Positions 26,429 through 35,939 of a stretch of DNA of 64,000 nt are shown here, piece after piece. Where the stretch lies: NCBI GenBank assembly GCA_965657335.1, contig CBFHOH010000006.1, positions 1-64,000 of the forward strand. Direction: 5' to 3'. Each line of letters opens with the position of its first letter. Within the stretch, counting starts at the first letter, position 1. The position numbers and the translations under genes were made by a program. This stretch comes from UBA4582 sp965657335 (GTDB lineage: Bacteria > Pseudomonadota > Gammaproteobacteria > Pseudomonadales > Azotimanducaceae). The notes under the pieces were generated by a model. The model made no database searches, was not told the origin of the DNA, and saw nothing but the letters and a program-made list of their open reading frames with translations.

Positions 26429-27733
26429 TCAGTCTGTTGTTTTTGTTTTTAGTAACATGAGCGCAAATATCGCGATTAGCGAGCCTAGTGCCATGACAAA
26501 CGAAACGGCTGTTAGGCTAAATTCTCCCTCGAACAGAAAACCAGCAATAATAGGACCAAGCACAGCGCCGGCTCTTCCCATGCCGATGACGAACCCGGTC
26601 CCTCCTGCACGTAGGTGTGTTGGGTATGACTGAGCCAGCATTGCGTAGAGTCCGACGACGGCTGAATTTGTAAAGAAACCTGTAACACCAGCAATGATAG
26701 CGAGATGGGTAAGCGTGGTTTGTCCGATGCCAAAAATGTTGATCATTACGACTGATCCGATGAGGGCGATAATGATCAAAGGTTTTAAGCGAAAATAGTG
26801 GGTCAAACCGCCGAGTAAGATTGACCCCACAGCACCTCCTACATTGGCCCAAACTAGAATGCTGCCAGCGGATGCTGCTGAGTACTCCATGTCGACTACG
26901 ATGTTTGGAATCCACTTTAGAATGAAGTAGAAAGTGATGATGTGTGCAAGATACGCGGTGGTAAGCAGCATCGTTGTTCGCGCGAGCTGCGGTGAAAAAA
27001 GATCGCGCCAACCGGTGTTTTTCGTCTCATCGGTCTGCGGTAGTGTTTCGAGTTCCGTGTGACCCATTCGTATCAAGATGCCATTGATCTGTTCGAGCGC
27101 ATCAGGTCTCTTTTTTTGTGCGAGATATGAAATGGACTCGGGCATGAGAAACCAGATAGCAGGTAACAGCACGCCGGTCATGGCTGCGCCCAAAATGAAA
27201 ACAGCCCGCCAATCGAAATGCGCGAGCAGGATTGTTGCTAAGGATCCACCAATAATGATTCCAACCGGATAGCCAGTCGCCATCAGCACGACATTAAAGT
27301 TTCGGTGACGGGCATTTGAATATTCTGCGACCATGGCGTTGGTGGTCGCGAGCATACCACCAATGCCGATACCCGTGACAAAACGTGTCGCCAATAGCGC
27401 GTTGATGGTAGTGACCTGAGCGGCGAGATACATACCCAATGCCATGACGACAAGACAGCCAAGGATGATCGGGCGACGCCCCAGCTTATCGGCAACGCTG
27501 CCAAGGATTACCGAACCTGCTGTCATGCCGATGAGTTCCATCGCCAGCACGATACCTAAAGCTCCGCGAGTAATTCCCCATTCAGCGGCGATGCCCGGGG
27601 CCGCAAAGCTGATAGCAAGCACGTCGAATCCGTCGAGCGCGTTAAGTGCAACACATAAGGTGACGGCTGCGATTTGCAGACGCGACATCGGTACGTTATC
27701 GAGAATCCGTTGTGCTTCCATAGTGCTCGTCAT
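26429..27733 (-). CDS. MFS transporter, aromatic acid:H+ symporter-like
   Basis: A 434-residue, 12-helix MFS protein. The first helix carries ALNALDGFDVLAISFAAPGI, the DGFD motif typical of PcaK/BenK-type aromatic-acid symporters, and the loop 2-3 motif is GSVADKLGRRPIIL. Other features fit, such as GIGIGGMLATTNAMVAEY in helix 4 and GMGRAGAVLGPIIAG in helix 11. It is likely co-transcribed with the downstream flavin monooxygenase gene (56-base gap). An ATG at 27721 is an alternative start. The exact acid is not known. Confidence 0.88.
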   Translation of the reverse strand: MTSTMEAQRILDNVPMSRLQIAAVTLCVALNALDGFDVLAISFAAPGIAAEWGITRGALGIVLAMELIGMTAGSVILGSVADKLGRRPIILGCLVVMALGMYLAAQVTTINALLATRFVTGIGIGGMLATTNAMVAEYSNARHRNFNVVLMATGYPVGIIIGGSLATILLAHFDWRAVFILGAAMTGVLLPAIWFLMPESISYLAQKKRPDALEQINGILIRMGHTELETLPQTDETKNTGWRDLFSPQLARTTMLLTTAYLAHIITFYFILKWIPNIVVDMEYSAASAGSILVWANVGGAVGSILLGGLTHYFRLKPLIIIALIGSVVMINIFGIGQTTLTHLAIIAGVTGFFTNSAVVGLYAMLAQSYPTHLRAGGTGFVIGMGRAGAVLGPIIAGFLFEGEFSLTAVSFVMALGSLIAIFALMLLKTKTTD

Positions 27734-27876
27734 CGAAAGAGGGGGTGCTCAACATCGCGTTCCATGTTGCGGGTAGCGTAGCATGGGGTCAATGTAATAT
27801 GAGACTACAGCGCAGATTGACCTCAATATCAACTGCGCTATATTTAACCTCTCACGGAAATAGGAGTTTAAGCGCT

Positions 27877-28686
27877 ATGAGTTATGAGCACATCCTTTAC
27901 GAGGTAAGTGAAACGACTGCGCTGGTGACGATTAATCGGCCAGAAAAAATGAACACTTGGAATGCGGGCGTTGCTAGCGAGCTGAGTCAGGCGCTTGGCC
28001 AAGCGAATATGGATGACAAGGTTCGTGCTGTGGTGATCACTGGCGCGGGCAGAGCTTTTTGTGCCGGTGCTGATCTTGAGCGCGGTGGGGAAACCTTTGC
28101 TGGCAGAGATGATGAGCAATCATCTAACAGTGAAACCCCTGCGTTACTGTACCCATATCAAATCGATAAGCCTGTTATCGCTGCTATCAATGGTGCGGCT
28201 GTTGGCGTAGGTATGACCTATCCCATGTTGTGCGATGTTCGTTATGGGGCGGTAGACGCTAAAATGGGGTTCGTTTTTACCCGGCGAGGAATGATGCCTG
28301 AACTCGCGGCGCACGTGCTGGTCCAGCGGGTGGCTGGTTTCTCTAATGCGTCCGATGTGTTGCTGTCAGGCCGTATTTTTAAGGGTGCCGAGGCGGCGCA
28401 GATGGGTATTGTCAGCGAAGCGTTGCCCGCTGACCAGGTGCTGGACCGAGCGTTAGCGCATGCGGCGGAATATCGGCTGACCGCACCAGTGTCGGTGGCT
28501 ATTACCAAAAGACTTCTTTGGCAGGGGCTTAGTGACTCGGTGCCAGAGATGTTAGCGAAAGAAGGCCCTTTATTTGCGTGGGTAGGTAATCAAGAAGACG
28601 CTAAGGAGGGTATCCGGTCATTTGTAGAAAAGCGTGAGCCCAAGTGGCATCTCTCGGCAGCACGAGACAAGCCTGACATCCTCTAG
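27877..28686 (+). CDS. enoyl-CoA hydratase/isomerase family protein
   Basis: A 269-residue crotonase-fold protein. LVTINRPEKMNTWN opens the fold; VVITGAGRAFCAGADLERGG gives the first oxyanion-hole loop; KPVIAAINGAAVGVGMTYPMLCDVR the second; and FVFTRRGMMPELAAHVL carries the region with the catalytic acids, where Glu at MPELA is retained. It acts on CoA thioesters, as hydratase, isomerase or related. The ATG at 27877 has AGGAG upstream; an in-frame extension to 27745 would add a low-complexity head and is rejected. Divergent from the MFS gene. Confidence 0.9.
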   Translation: MSYEHILYEVSETTALVTINRPEKMNTWNAGVASELSQALGQANMDDKVRAVVITGAGRAFCAGADLERGGETFAGRDDEQSSNSETPALLYPYQIDKPVIAAINGAAVGVGMTYPMLCDVRYGAVDAKMGFVFTRRGMMPELAAHVLVQRVAGFSNASDVLLSGRIFKGAEAAQMGIVSEALPADQVLDRALAHAAEYRLTAPVSVAITKRLLWQGLSDSVPEMLAKEGPLFAWVGNQEDAKEGIRSFVEKREPKWHLSAARDKPDIL

Positions 28687-28769
28687 AGCGTCAAACGTTG
28701 ATGTGCTTTGATGGCGATTGATGTTGATCAACGCACAACGGTCGTCTTTCGGCGCTTGAAAGTTTTAAG

Positions 28770-30026
28770 TCAGGCGGCAGGTTTAGGGCGTGACGCCGGC
28801 ACGATGGCTATTTCGTCATCGCGCAGCGGTGCTCGTGTTTTCCTGCGAGCGAGCGCGGCCTCGATGTATGGTGCCAGTTCCTCGGCTTTCTTTGCTTCGC
28901 GTTCATCTCTGCCCTCAGCAAAATCGTCATGAACATCGCGACTAAAACGTTCTAAGCTCTCGCAGATATGTTCGTGTTTGTTATTGCCGCCTTGTTGCAG
29001 GAATATCACTTGGTCGACGCCAGAGTCAGCAAACCCCTGCATATGGGATCGAAACTCATCTGCTGTGCCTATCCCCGGCGAGCGCGTCATGCTTCGATCT
29101 GGATGTGCTCTTTTTCCACCATACGCCGTGTCGTGAACGTCCTTACCGGCTGCGCGAGCTTGCTTGCGGGCAATATATTTTTCCCAGAGACTGCTTCTGC
29201 CGGGCACCACGTCATCGGTGACCAATGCACCGATTGCATATTCAAAAAACCTGAAACCGTCTTCTCCGCGTCTGGAAGCTTCATCGTGATCATCGTGTAG
29301 CGAAAAAGCTGACACCATAGCGATGTTAGCATTGACCGTATGTCCCAATGGTACGCATTCTTCGGATTTGATCGTATCGTAGTAAATCGAACTCCAGGTT
29401 TTGGCCTCTTCTGGATCGAGGAAGCTAAAGGCAAGCACTCCTAAACCATTTCTTGCCGCCTCTTTGATCGTATCTCTGTTTGTACAGGCCATCCACATCG
29501 GAGGATGGGGCTTCTGAATGGGTTTTGGTAACACGTTGCGGCAGGGCATTGACCAGTCATCGCATTCGTAGCCGGGGTAGGGCTCCATGACCATCATGTC
29601 TGCGATTTCACGCGCCGATTCCAGTGCCATGGCGCGTTTTCGTCTCGCTGGAATATTAAAGCCGCCGAGCTCTAAGCGTGTGGCACCCTCGCCGATGCCA
29701 AGTTGCGCGCGACCGTGCGAGATAAGGTCCAGCATGCCAACAGACTCTGCCGTTCGAGCCGGATGGTTGTAGTTAGGTATGACTTGTCTGATACCAAAAC
29801 CTATCTTTATACGCTCAGTTTTGGCCGCAATAGCTGAGAGGAACACATCACTGGCACTGCAGTGGGAATACTCCTCGAGAAAGTGGTGCTCTACCGACCA
29901 CGCGTAGTCGATGCCCAATTTGTCACCAAGCACGCATTGTTCAATCGCGTTGTCTACCAAACGTTGTTCGCTATGGCTATCCCAGGGCTTTGGAAGTTGC
30001 AGCTCATAAAGCATTCCGAATCGCAT
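28770..30026 (-). CDS. LLM-class flavin-dependent monooxygenase
   Basis: A 418-residue luciferase-like TIM-barrel protein. Motifs are LGIDYAWSVEHHFLEEYSH (the EHH region), RIKIGFGIRQVIPNYNHPARTAESVGMLD in two conserved blocks, SHGRAQLGIGEGATRLEL and GLGVLAFSFLDPEEAK. Such enzymes use reduced FMN or F420 from a partner to oxidise alkanes, sulfonates, ketones or aromatics. The C-terminal 90 residues are charged and Glu/Lys/Arg-rich. A perfect palindrome GATCAATTGATC lies 25 bases before the start (30051-30062). Substrate unknown. Confidence 0.88.
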   Translation of the reverse strand: MRFGMLYELQLPKPWDSHSEQRLVDNAIEQCVLGDKLGIDYAWSVEHHFLEEYSHCSASDVFLSAIAAKTERIKIGFGIRQVIPNYNHPARTAESVGMLDLISHGRAQLGIGEGATRLELGGFNIPARRKRAMALESAREIADMMVMEPYPGYECDDWSMPCRNVLPKPIQKPHPPMWMACTNRDTIKEAARNGLGVLAFSFLDPEEAKTWSSIYYDTIKSEECVPLGHTVNANIAMVSAFSLHDDHDEASRRGEDGFRFFEYAIGALVTDDVVPGRSSLWEKYIARKQARAAGKDVHDTAYGGKRAHPDRSMTRSPGIGTADEFRSHMQGFADSGVDQVIFLQQGGNNKHEHICESLERFSRDVHDDFAEGRDEREAKKAEELAPYIEAALARRKTRAPLRDDEIAIVPASRPKPAA

Positions 30027-30196
30027 GTTCTATACCTCGCTGGTTTGAGAGATCAATTGATCATACATCAAGAGATAGAAACAAAGAAATAACGTAGTGG
30101 CCCTATAATTCACGTCAATCTAGACAGTGAAAATGTCACTCTTACGCGAGCTATGCAAAAAAAATTTGCATTATCCTCCAACGACTACCTTCACAG

Positions 30197-31213
30197 TTAA
30201 GGTGCATTTAGGCGGTATGCTTTGGCTGCTGTACCGCTGAAAACCGCCGTTTTCTCGGCATTGCTGAGTCCCAGAGATGCGGATATCCGCTTGAAAAGAT
30301 TCCAGCACGCGCGGTAGCTAAGACATTCTCTGTCTACAGGAAAATTACTCTCAAACATACAACGTTCTGGGCCGAATGCCTCAAGCGCGTATTGGTACCA
30401 AGGCAGCAAAGTCCGGCAAAAGAATTCAGAGTTTTTTGGTTGCTCTGTTTGTTGCATATGATACGGGGGTTCCCAATCTCCAATGCGCATCTGCGCGCCT
30501 CCCAGCTTCATCACCGTGTTAGGGCACGCCGCGACGGCGTCTATGCAACGACGCCACTCGGCTATTTCGCTGTCAGTCGCTGCTGGATCAATACGGCCAC
30601 CTAGATGGTTAACGATGACCGTGGTCTCTGGAAACTTGTTGGCAAGGTCTGCCAGTCGCGGCAGTCTAAGATAGTTAGGTGACCAGTTGTCATAACTGAG
30701 GTTATGTTTGCCAAGCAAAGCAAAGCCCTCGAGAAAAGTCTGGTTTAGGTCACTCGGGAAAGCGCTGCGGATACCACGAAAGTATTCCGAAGCATGCAGA
30801 TGTGCCTCCAATATGGGTTCAGCGTTAGCGCCTAACCTTAGGTCCGCTGTGCTGAAGATGCCGGTGCAGAGTCTTGTCTTTCCATAGATTCCTGAACGGC
30901 TCATTGCAGCGATGCCATGAACAAATTCCGTTTCTCCCAAACATCGCATCTCAGCGGGACCGTCGGCGCGATAAAAAGCGCCGCATTGGGCAAATACGGT
31001 CTGTACGACATTATGCCCTGACTCTGTAATATCTTTGGAAATCTCATCGCAAAGGTAGAGTCGCTGTCTGAAACTATCCGGGTCGAGTCTGGCGCGGCGC
31101 ATGTCCCACAAATGGTGATGTGGATCTATAATTGGCAAGGCAGGTTCCAAAACTTCTTCGGGCTCTTCCCGCGCCAACCAAGTGTCTATTTCATTGTTCT
31201 CGGCGATGGTCAC
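30197..31213 (-). CDS. amidohydrolase-2 family (TIM-barrel) hydrolase
   Basis: A 338-residue protein opening with the metal motif IIDPHHHLWDM (HxH), followed by GIRSAFPSDL, VIVNHLGGRIDP (metal His) and CMFESNFPVDRE, in which ESN replaces the catalytic GSD/ESD of lactonases such as 2-pyrone-4,6-dicarboxylate hydrolase. It closes with AVFSGTAAKAYRL, the characteristic end of this family. Role is likely hydrolysis of a lactone or related ring product. It is the last gene of four on the minus strand (serine hydrolase, P450, DUF7064-like, this one) separated by gaps of roughly 50-150 bases. Confidence 0.86.
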   Translation of the reverse strand: MTIAENNEIDTWLAREEPEEVLEPALPIIDPHHHLWDMRRARLDPDSFRQRLYLCDEISKDITESGHNVVQTVFAQCGAFYRADGPAEMRCLGETEFVHGIAAMSRSGIYGKTRLCTGIFSTADLRLGANAEPILEAHLHASEYFRGIRSAFPSDLNQTFLEGFALLGKHNLSYDNWSPNYLRLPRLADLANKFPETTVIVNHLGGRIDPAATDSEIAEWRRCIDAVAACPNTVMKLGGAQMRIGDWEPPYHMQQTEQPKNSEFFCRTLLPWYQYALEAFGPERCMFESNFPVDRECLSYRACWNLFKRISASLGLSNAEKTAVFSGTAAKAYRLNAP

Positions 31214-31317
31214 TTTATGCTCTCCAGATCGTATTTAATTTTGCATTCTGATGCGTTCTAAAAGCCATTTGTTGGTCGTGCAATCAGCGCTTGATGACAT
31301 GCAAACCACCATGGGAC

Positions 31318-32298
31318 TTATTCCGTTGGTGCACCTTCAAGACCCTGGTCATCAGGTTGCGTCAGATATTCGCTCAGACCATATCCTTTGCGACCATCGT
31401 CTAAAGTATATTCCGTCATACCTTCGCCAACATGTGTGTTGGCCCCGGCACGCCGGTTCCGAAGCGGAATGTAGCCCATGACTTTTCCGTCTAGATGACG
31501 CTTTCTGCCATCGGCGAGATCAAGGTCGATTGAGAGGTGGCGGTGATAAAGCGTGTTTTCTAGGTATTCTGTTGAGAGCACCGCTTTCTCTACTCGAATA
31601 ATTTCTTCGCCCTCATGGAACAGGCCCCGTCCCTCGCCGTTTGCGCCACAGGTAATCACCATGCCGAGATCGTCACCAAAGTTGCCTGTGATCCATCGAT
31701 AAGACGGTGTTGCCTGCCAGTATCGGGGCCCCCAGGAGTGATCGCGCAATCCCCACCCGTTGATGCTGATTTCATCTTCGTCGCCCAATTTTAGAACACC
31801 TGAAACGCGCATATGTTGTTCGGTGTGGGATCGGGCGAACTCGTTGCCATCACCTTCCTCACCAACATGTCCGTAGAGTGGTCCAACCGCATCGTGTATT
31901 AAGTCGATGCTGAGTTCTTTGCGCGGGTTTTCCTTAAAGGCTTTGCCAGGGTCACGCATGGCGGTCGGGTCGGTCATGTAAAGTGCCTTGCCCGAAAAGG
32001 TGGTTCTTACTTGCTCGGTGGGTTTGATGATCTCGATTTTGAGACCGCCTGCATCCCAAGCATCGTTGTTAGATATCTCTGGTTTGGCGTAATTGAACAG
32101 TGCAGAGCCATCGGGGTTCCAGACAATCACTGTCATCTCAGCATAGCCCTCGTTGGCGCGGTTACCTATGCGAACAAAACCTCCACGATTTTGCGCGCGA
32201 TCGAAAAAGTTAAAATAGACAGATTCGTTGAAGTTTTCTTCTGGACCCAGCTCGTGGGTGTAGTCGTCTTCTGGTTTAATATTGCCGATAATTTTCAT
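31318..32298 (-). CDS. uncharacterised protein with HSWGPR signature (DUF7064-like, AttH/CrtC-type beta fold)
   Basis: A 326-residue, strand-rich soluble protein. The clearest motif is INGWGLRDHSWGPRYWQ near residue 180, a signature shared by a family of lipocalin-like proteins related to AttH/hydroxyneurosporene synthase folds. An N-terminal FNESVYFNFFDRAQNRGGFVRIGNR block, and YRWITGNFGDDLGMVITCGANGEGRG, are also in line with that group. The assignment to DUF7064 is from memory and tentative. No signal peptide or membrane helix. Such proteins often neighbour P450s, SDRs and CoA-metabolising genes in degraders of hydrophobic compounds, which matches the context. Confidence 0.65.
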   Translation of the reverse strand: MKIIGNIKPEDDYTHELGPEENFNESVYFNFFDRAQNRGGFVRIGNRANEGYAEMTVIVWNPDGSALFNYAKPEISNNDAWDAGGLKIEIIKPTEQVRTTFSGKALYMTDPTAMRDPGKAFKENPRKELSIDLIHDAVGPLYGHVGEEGDGNEFARSHTEQHMRVSGVLKLGDEDEISINGWGLRDHSWGPRYWQATPSYRWITGNFGDDLGMVITCGANGEGRGLFHEGEEIIRVEKAVLSTEYLENTLYHRHLSIDLDLADGRKRHLDGKVMGYIPLRNRRAGANTHVGEGMTEYTLDDGRKGYGLSEYLTQPDDQGLEGAPTE

Positions 32299-32349
32299 CT
32301 TAATGCCTCAGTATAAATATCTAAATTGTCAATTTTACGCCAGCACTTT

Positions 32350-33447
32350 TCAAGCCCAGCTGCAGGGCAGTGCCAGTGGTCCGCGAAATGCCCAGCCAGC
32401 AAATGGCACCTCTCCGTTAAGCTTCGGGCGCCGCACACGTTCAAAAAAGCGTGGTAGCGCGACGTCTGCAATGAGAGCGCGAGATGCCCATGCACCTGCA
32501 CAAAAGTGAGGTCCAGCACCAAACGCAATCGAGGGGGTTATGTCTCGTGTGATATCGAATACGTCCGGCGCAGAGAACACGTCTTCGTCTCGATTCGCAG
32601 AACTGAACATGAAAAAAACACGGTCTTCCGGTTCAAAGGTGATACCTCGATAATCATAACGCCGGATAACCCGTCGTGGAGACATGCCAATGGGTGAAAT
32701 CCAGCGGGCGTACTCCTCAAAAACCTGCAGCCAACTGACTTGACCATTGAGTGCAAGCGCTAGTTGATCCGGGTGAGACAGCAGCGCCCAGATACATCCT
32801 GCGATGGCATCCCTTGGCTCGTTTTGTCCGCCGGAGATAGAGAGTTTGATATTAGCGCGTATTTGAGGCTCAGTAAGTCCTGCCGCGAGTTGAACGGAGA
32901 TCAGAGATTGATCGGGTTGAATTTTTAGCTCGGATAATTTTTCTGTGATGTGCTTGTCGATACTCGCCGTGCAATCGTGGCATCTGGCCTCAATCTCGAG
33001 ATCTCCGGTATAGTTAGCGCATCCATCGATCATTCCTTGGCTGGTCCTGTTCATCTCCTCGACAGACATGTTTGTGAGGCCTGTCATTGACCTGAGTGCA
33101 TTTGCAGATGCCGGCATGGCATATCGCCAAAAAAGATCAGCCTCTGTTGTTTCCGTTATTGCATCGAGCAAACGATCTGTTTGGGCGCGAAACCCACTGC
33201 TCCAAACTTCACGCACCGTGCGAGGAGACATGGTGGGGTACACGGCCCTGCGTTCGACCATGTGTGCTTTGCCGTCCTTACGCATAAGGTTTTCGCCCAT
33301 CAACTTTGTCATCAATCCTTGCGGTTGATCCGATGAAAAGACACTTGTTTTCTTCTCGTTCAACACGATGTCGGCGTGTCGGGTGATAAGCGTTGCGTCT
33401 AGTTGGGGGACATAGGCTATGGGCGCTTGAGCGCGCAAAACCGCCAA
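32350..33447 (-). CDS. cytochrome P450 (5' end lacks an ordinary start codon)
   Basis: A 365-residue frame from a TTG at 33447. P450 features are the I-helix LSISGGQNEPRDAIAG (Asn-Glu in place of the usual acid-Thr pair), ExxR in FEEYARW, SPRRVIRRYDYRGI and heme loop FGAGPHFCAGAWASR with the Cys ligand. The family N-terminus should start about 40 residues earlier. The frame upstream does encode it (APKYNIDVDAFYSDPYPD precedes the TTG) and is open to about 33570, yet contains no ATG, GTG or TTG. So either an unusual start is used, or a small indel has separated the real start. The missing Thr in the I-helix suggests atypical O2 handling, as in some P450s that use a substrate hydroxyl. Confidence 0.75.
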   Translation of the reverse strand: MAVLRAQAPIAYVPQLDATLITRHADIVLNEKKTSVFSSDQPQGLMTKLMGENLMRKDGKAHMVERRAVYPTMSPRTVREVWSSGFRAQTDRLLDAITETTEADLFWRYAMPASANALRSMTGLTNMSVEEMNRTSQGMIDGCANYTGDLEIEARCHDCTASIDKHITEKLSELKIQPDQSLISVQLAAGLTEPQIRANIKLSISGGQNEPRDAIAGCIWALLSHPDQLALALNGQVSWLQVFEEYARWISPIGMSPRRVIRRYDYRGITFEPEDRVFFMFSSANRDEDVFSAPDVFDITRDITPSIAFGAGPHFCAGAWASRALIADVALPRFFERVRRPKLNGEVPFAGWAFRGPLALPCSWA

Positions 33448-33598
33448 ATCTGGGTAAGGATCTGAATAGAACGCATCAACGTCGATGTTGTATTTAGGTG
33501 CGCTTGAGACGTGACCACTCCGTTCGAAGTTGAAAAGGTAGTGGTCAGAGGATGGGGAACACGAGCGTGTATGTCAATTGTCAGCTACGTCTGTTTGG

Positions 33599-34807
33599 TT
33601 ACCCTGCAATTTTATATGCGAGTCGCTTGAAATCCTGACTGAAGGGGTGCCAGAAACCAGGCATTCTCTGTGTCATACAAATACCCGTAATATTAGCCTT
33701 GGGCGACCACCAGAAATGTGTGCCAGCCATCCCGCCCCAATGATATTCTCCTGCGGCGCTTTCCGGTTCGCCCGCTGCGGGACGATTTTTGAGCGCAAAA
33801 CCCAGTCCAAAGGTTGTATCTGGCATATCCCACATTGGAAAGTTTACGCCGACGCCCTCTGCGCACTGGTTTGTTCGCATGAGTGCTAGTGTGTCTGGTT
33901 TTAGGATATTTGCGTCACCTAGGCTACCTTGATTGAGAATCATACGGGTAAAGGACAGATAGTCTGAGAGTGTTGAGAATAGACCGCCTCCACCTGATAG
34001 AAAACTGGGTAGATTACTGTTCGTAGGACTTTCTTTGCTGTCCATGGGTAATGAGCAAGGGCTCATAGAATCTAGCATGTCATCGGGTAAATACATGGTT
34101 GATAGCCGATCGAGCTTTTCCTCGGGCACATAGAAATCTGTATCGTGCATTTTCAGCGGCTCGAATATTGTTTCCTTTAAATATGCGTCAAATCGTTGTC
34201 CCGATATCACCTCGATAAGTCTTGCTAGTACATCGGTGGCAAAGCTATAGCGCCAGAATGTGCCTGGTTCATATACCAATGGTAGCTTTCCCAGTGCTTG
34301 GCACATTGATTCAAGGGTCATTTCCGATCCGGGTGCAAATGGGTTGATTGCTTGAGCATTGTAAGCAGTATCGATGACTGAGTTAGGCTCAATAAAACCA
34401 TAAGAAAAACCAGCGGTATGCGACATGATTTGGTTAACCCGGATGCTGCTGAGGGCGGGTTCCGTTTCATCAATAGTAGCTGCGTTGGCTTTAAGGACCT
34501 GCATGTCTCCAAATTCTGGGATAAATTTTTCAAGCGGGTCATCCAATTTAAACCTACCTTGTTCCCAGAGCGTCATTGCCGCAATAGAACAAACAATCTT
34601 AGTGCTGGAGTGCATTCTAAATATGGTTTCTGCATTCAGCGGTTGCTCTGAAGCGTGGTCGGCGCTCCCATGAAAACTCTGGTCAAGGACATCGTCGCCT
34701 TTTAGAACAAGCGTGCTCACGAAGGGGATAACGCCTTCGTTTACATACCAGTCCATTCGTTCGTGTAGTTCAGTAAAATCAAGGTTTTCTTCAACTGACA
34801 TTGTCAT
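33599..34807 (-). CDS. serine hydrolase, beta-lactamase/esterase (class C) family
   Basis: A 402-residue protein with nucleophile motif SSTK at residues 67-70 (FRMHSSTKIV), a second-site Tyr-Ser in FWRYSFATDVLARLIEV, SHTAGFSYGF and a C-terminal HWGGMAGTHFWWSP, where HWGG stands for KTG. Preceding blocks LWEQGRFKLDDPLEKFIPEF are standard. It is a likely esterase or peptidase rather than a resistance lactamase; no signal peptide. Two adjacent ATGs (34807 and 34801) are possible; an upstream ATG at 34852 adds an atypical head. It is a second, diverged copy of the family seen at 7622. Confidence 0.87.
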   Translation of the reverse strand: MTMSVEENLDFTELHERMDWYVNEGVIPFVSTLVLKGDDVLDQSFHGSADHASEQPLNAETIFRMHSSTKIVCSIAAMTLWEQGRFKLDDPLEKFIPEFGDMQVLKANAATIDETEPALSSIRVNQIMSHTAGFSYGFIEPNSVIDTAYNAQAINPFAPGSEMTLESMCQALGKLPLVYEPGTFWRYSFATDVLARLIEVISGQRFDAYLKETIFEPLKMHDTDFYVPEEKLDRLSTMYLPDDMLDSMSPCSLPMDSKESPTNSNLPSFLSGGGGLFSTLSDYLSFTRMILNQGSLGDANILKPDTLALMRTNQCAEGVGVNFPMWDMPDTTFGLGFALKNRPAAGEPESAAGEYHWGGMAGTHFWWSPKANITGICMTQRMPGFWHPFSQDFKRLAYKIAG

Positions 34808-35046
34808 ATTTTGCACTTTCCAGAAATAAAATTTGGTTTGATGTAAAAACATTTGTGTAATTTAGGCGCGAAAGAATAGCAGAGTACGCAGAGGTTTTCT
34901 GTCGAAATAGAGTAAAGTTGAACATAGAACTCAAATAAAACTTTCGCTGTCTTGATGCGTTGTTTAGGAATAATTGTTGATCAACGGGTGTTGTAAGGAG
35001 CTAACCCGAAAAGAGGTTCGGAAGTTCGAATTTCAGTGCAGTGGTT

Positions 35047-35883
35047 TTATGCGTGTTCAGAGGGTGAGTCAGATTCGGCTTTAAACGGCGGCCTCGTTTT
35101 TCGCCCCATGTATCTGGCGTTAGGGGGCTCGAGCAGTGCAAGTTGCCGATTGGTAATGTCAGGGTAATGTGTGAAGTCAGCTGGATCAAAATAGTCGGCT
35201 GTCCAACTTGTGCCGTGAGGTGAGAATTTGTAAAAAGCGGTTTGGCGCTGCTCGTTTGTTCGCCATGGTAGCGTGCCGTGGACTAGGGTCTCTGTGAAGA
35301 TGATGGCGTCGCCCGCATTCGCGGGTATCCCTTTCAACAAGCCGCCGGCATCTCCTCCTTTTTCACGCCACCCGTCAGGTAGGGGTAGGTTAGCTTTGTG
35401 GCTGCCGGGAATACAACAAAAGCCACCACCATTATGGTGTGTGTCGAACAATTCAAAAGCGACAACGACAAGTCCGTTATAAAATTGGCCATCATGATAT
35501 CGAAAGTACTGTGAGCCGCCGGTGGTGCTCCATCCGCCATGTAAGTCCATGCCGGGGTAGCCCATCGCCACGTGTTGATGTACGTTAATGTGGTCTAGTC
35601 GATAGGTTGGCAGTATGTTTTCGCCATGTTTACGCTTGCGATACTCCCGGAAACCGTGGTTGCCAACCAATGCCTCTAGAATGGGGCGAAGGGTAGGTAA
35701 GTCCAGCAGCGCGCGCCATTCCGCAGACCAGTGTAGAGGGTTGTCTTCTTTTTTCCCCGGTGTATGTTGTTCGGTTGCAGGTCCGATCGATGCTTTGAGT
35801 GCCTCAATTAGATTCGCGTCTAACAGGTTGGGTATGACAAAGTATCCTTGCGAGTCGAACCAATATTTTTGTATTTCGTCCAT
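35047..35883 (-). CDS. phytanoyl-CoA dioxygenase (PhyH) family protein
   Basis: A 278-residue Fe(II)/2OG oxygenase starting IQKYWFDSQGYFVIPNLLD. An HDG triad replaces the more common HxD first part (YFRYHDGQFYNG), the distal His is in TETLVHGTLPW and the Arg in NEQRQTAFYKF. FCCIPGSHKANLP and GDAIIFTETLVHG are the core strands. It resembles PhyH members with an additional conserved GYPGMDLHGG block. It is the fourth PhyH gene of the window and lies 56 bases downstream of the TauD gene, on the same strand. Confidence 0.87.
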   Translation of the reverse strand: MDEIQKYWFDSQGYFVIPNLLDANLIEALKASIGPATEQHTPGKKEDNPLHWSAEWRALLDLPTLRPILEALVGNHGFREYRKRKHGENILPTYRLDHINVHQHVAMGYPGMDLHGGWSTTGGSQYFRYHDGQFYNGLVVVAFELFDTHHNGGGFCCIPGSHKANLPLPDGWREKGGDAGGLLKGIPANAGDAIIFTETLVHGTLPWRTNEQRQTAFYKFSPHGTSWTADYFDPADFTHYPDITNRQLALLEPPNARYMGRKTRPPFKAESDSPSEHA

Positions 35884-35939
35884 GGCTTATCTCGATCATT
35901 CAGTGTCTGCACGCTCGCTTATTCAAACGATAGAGCGCG

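Noticed and set aside
30051..30062. Perfect palindrome GATCAATTGATC before the LLM gene as an operator
   Set aside because: Short and without an adjacent regulator; noted in the gene entry only.
33571..33573. TGA upstream of the P450 as another selenocysteine codon
   Set aside because: It lies before the family N-terminus, there is no Cys at that place in P450s and no hairpin at the right distance.
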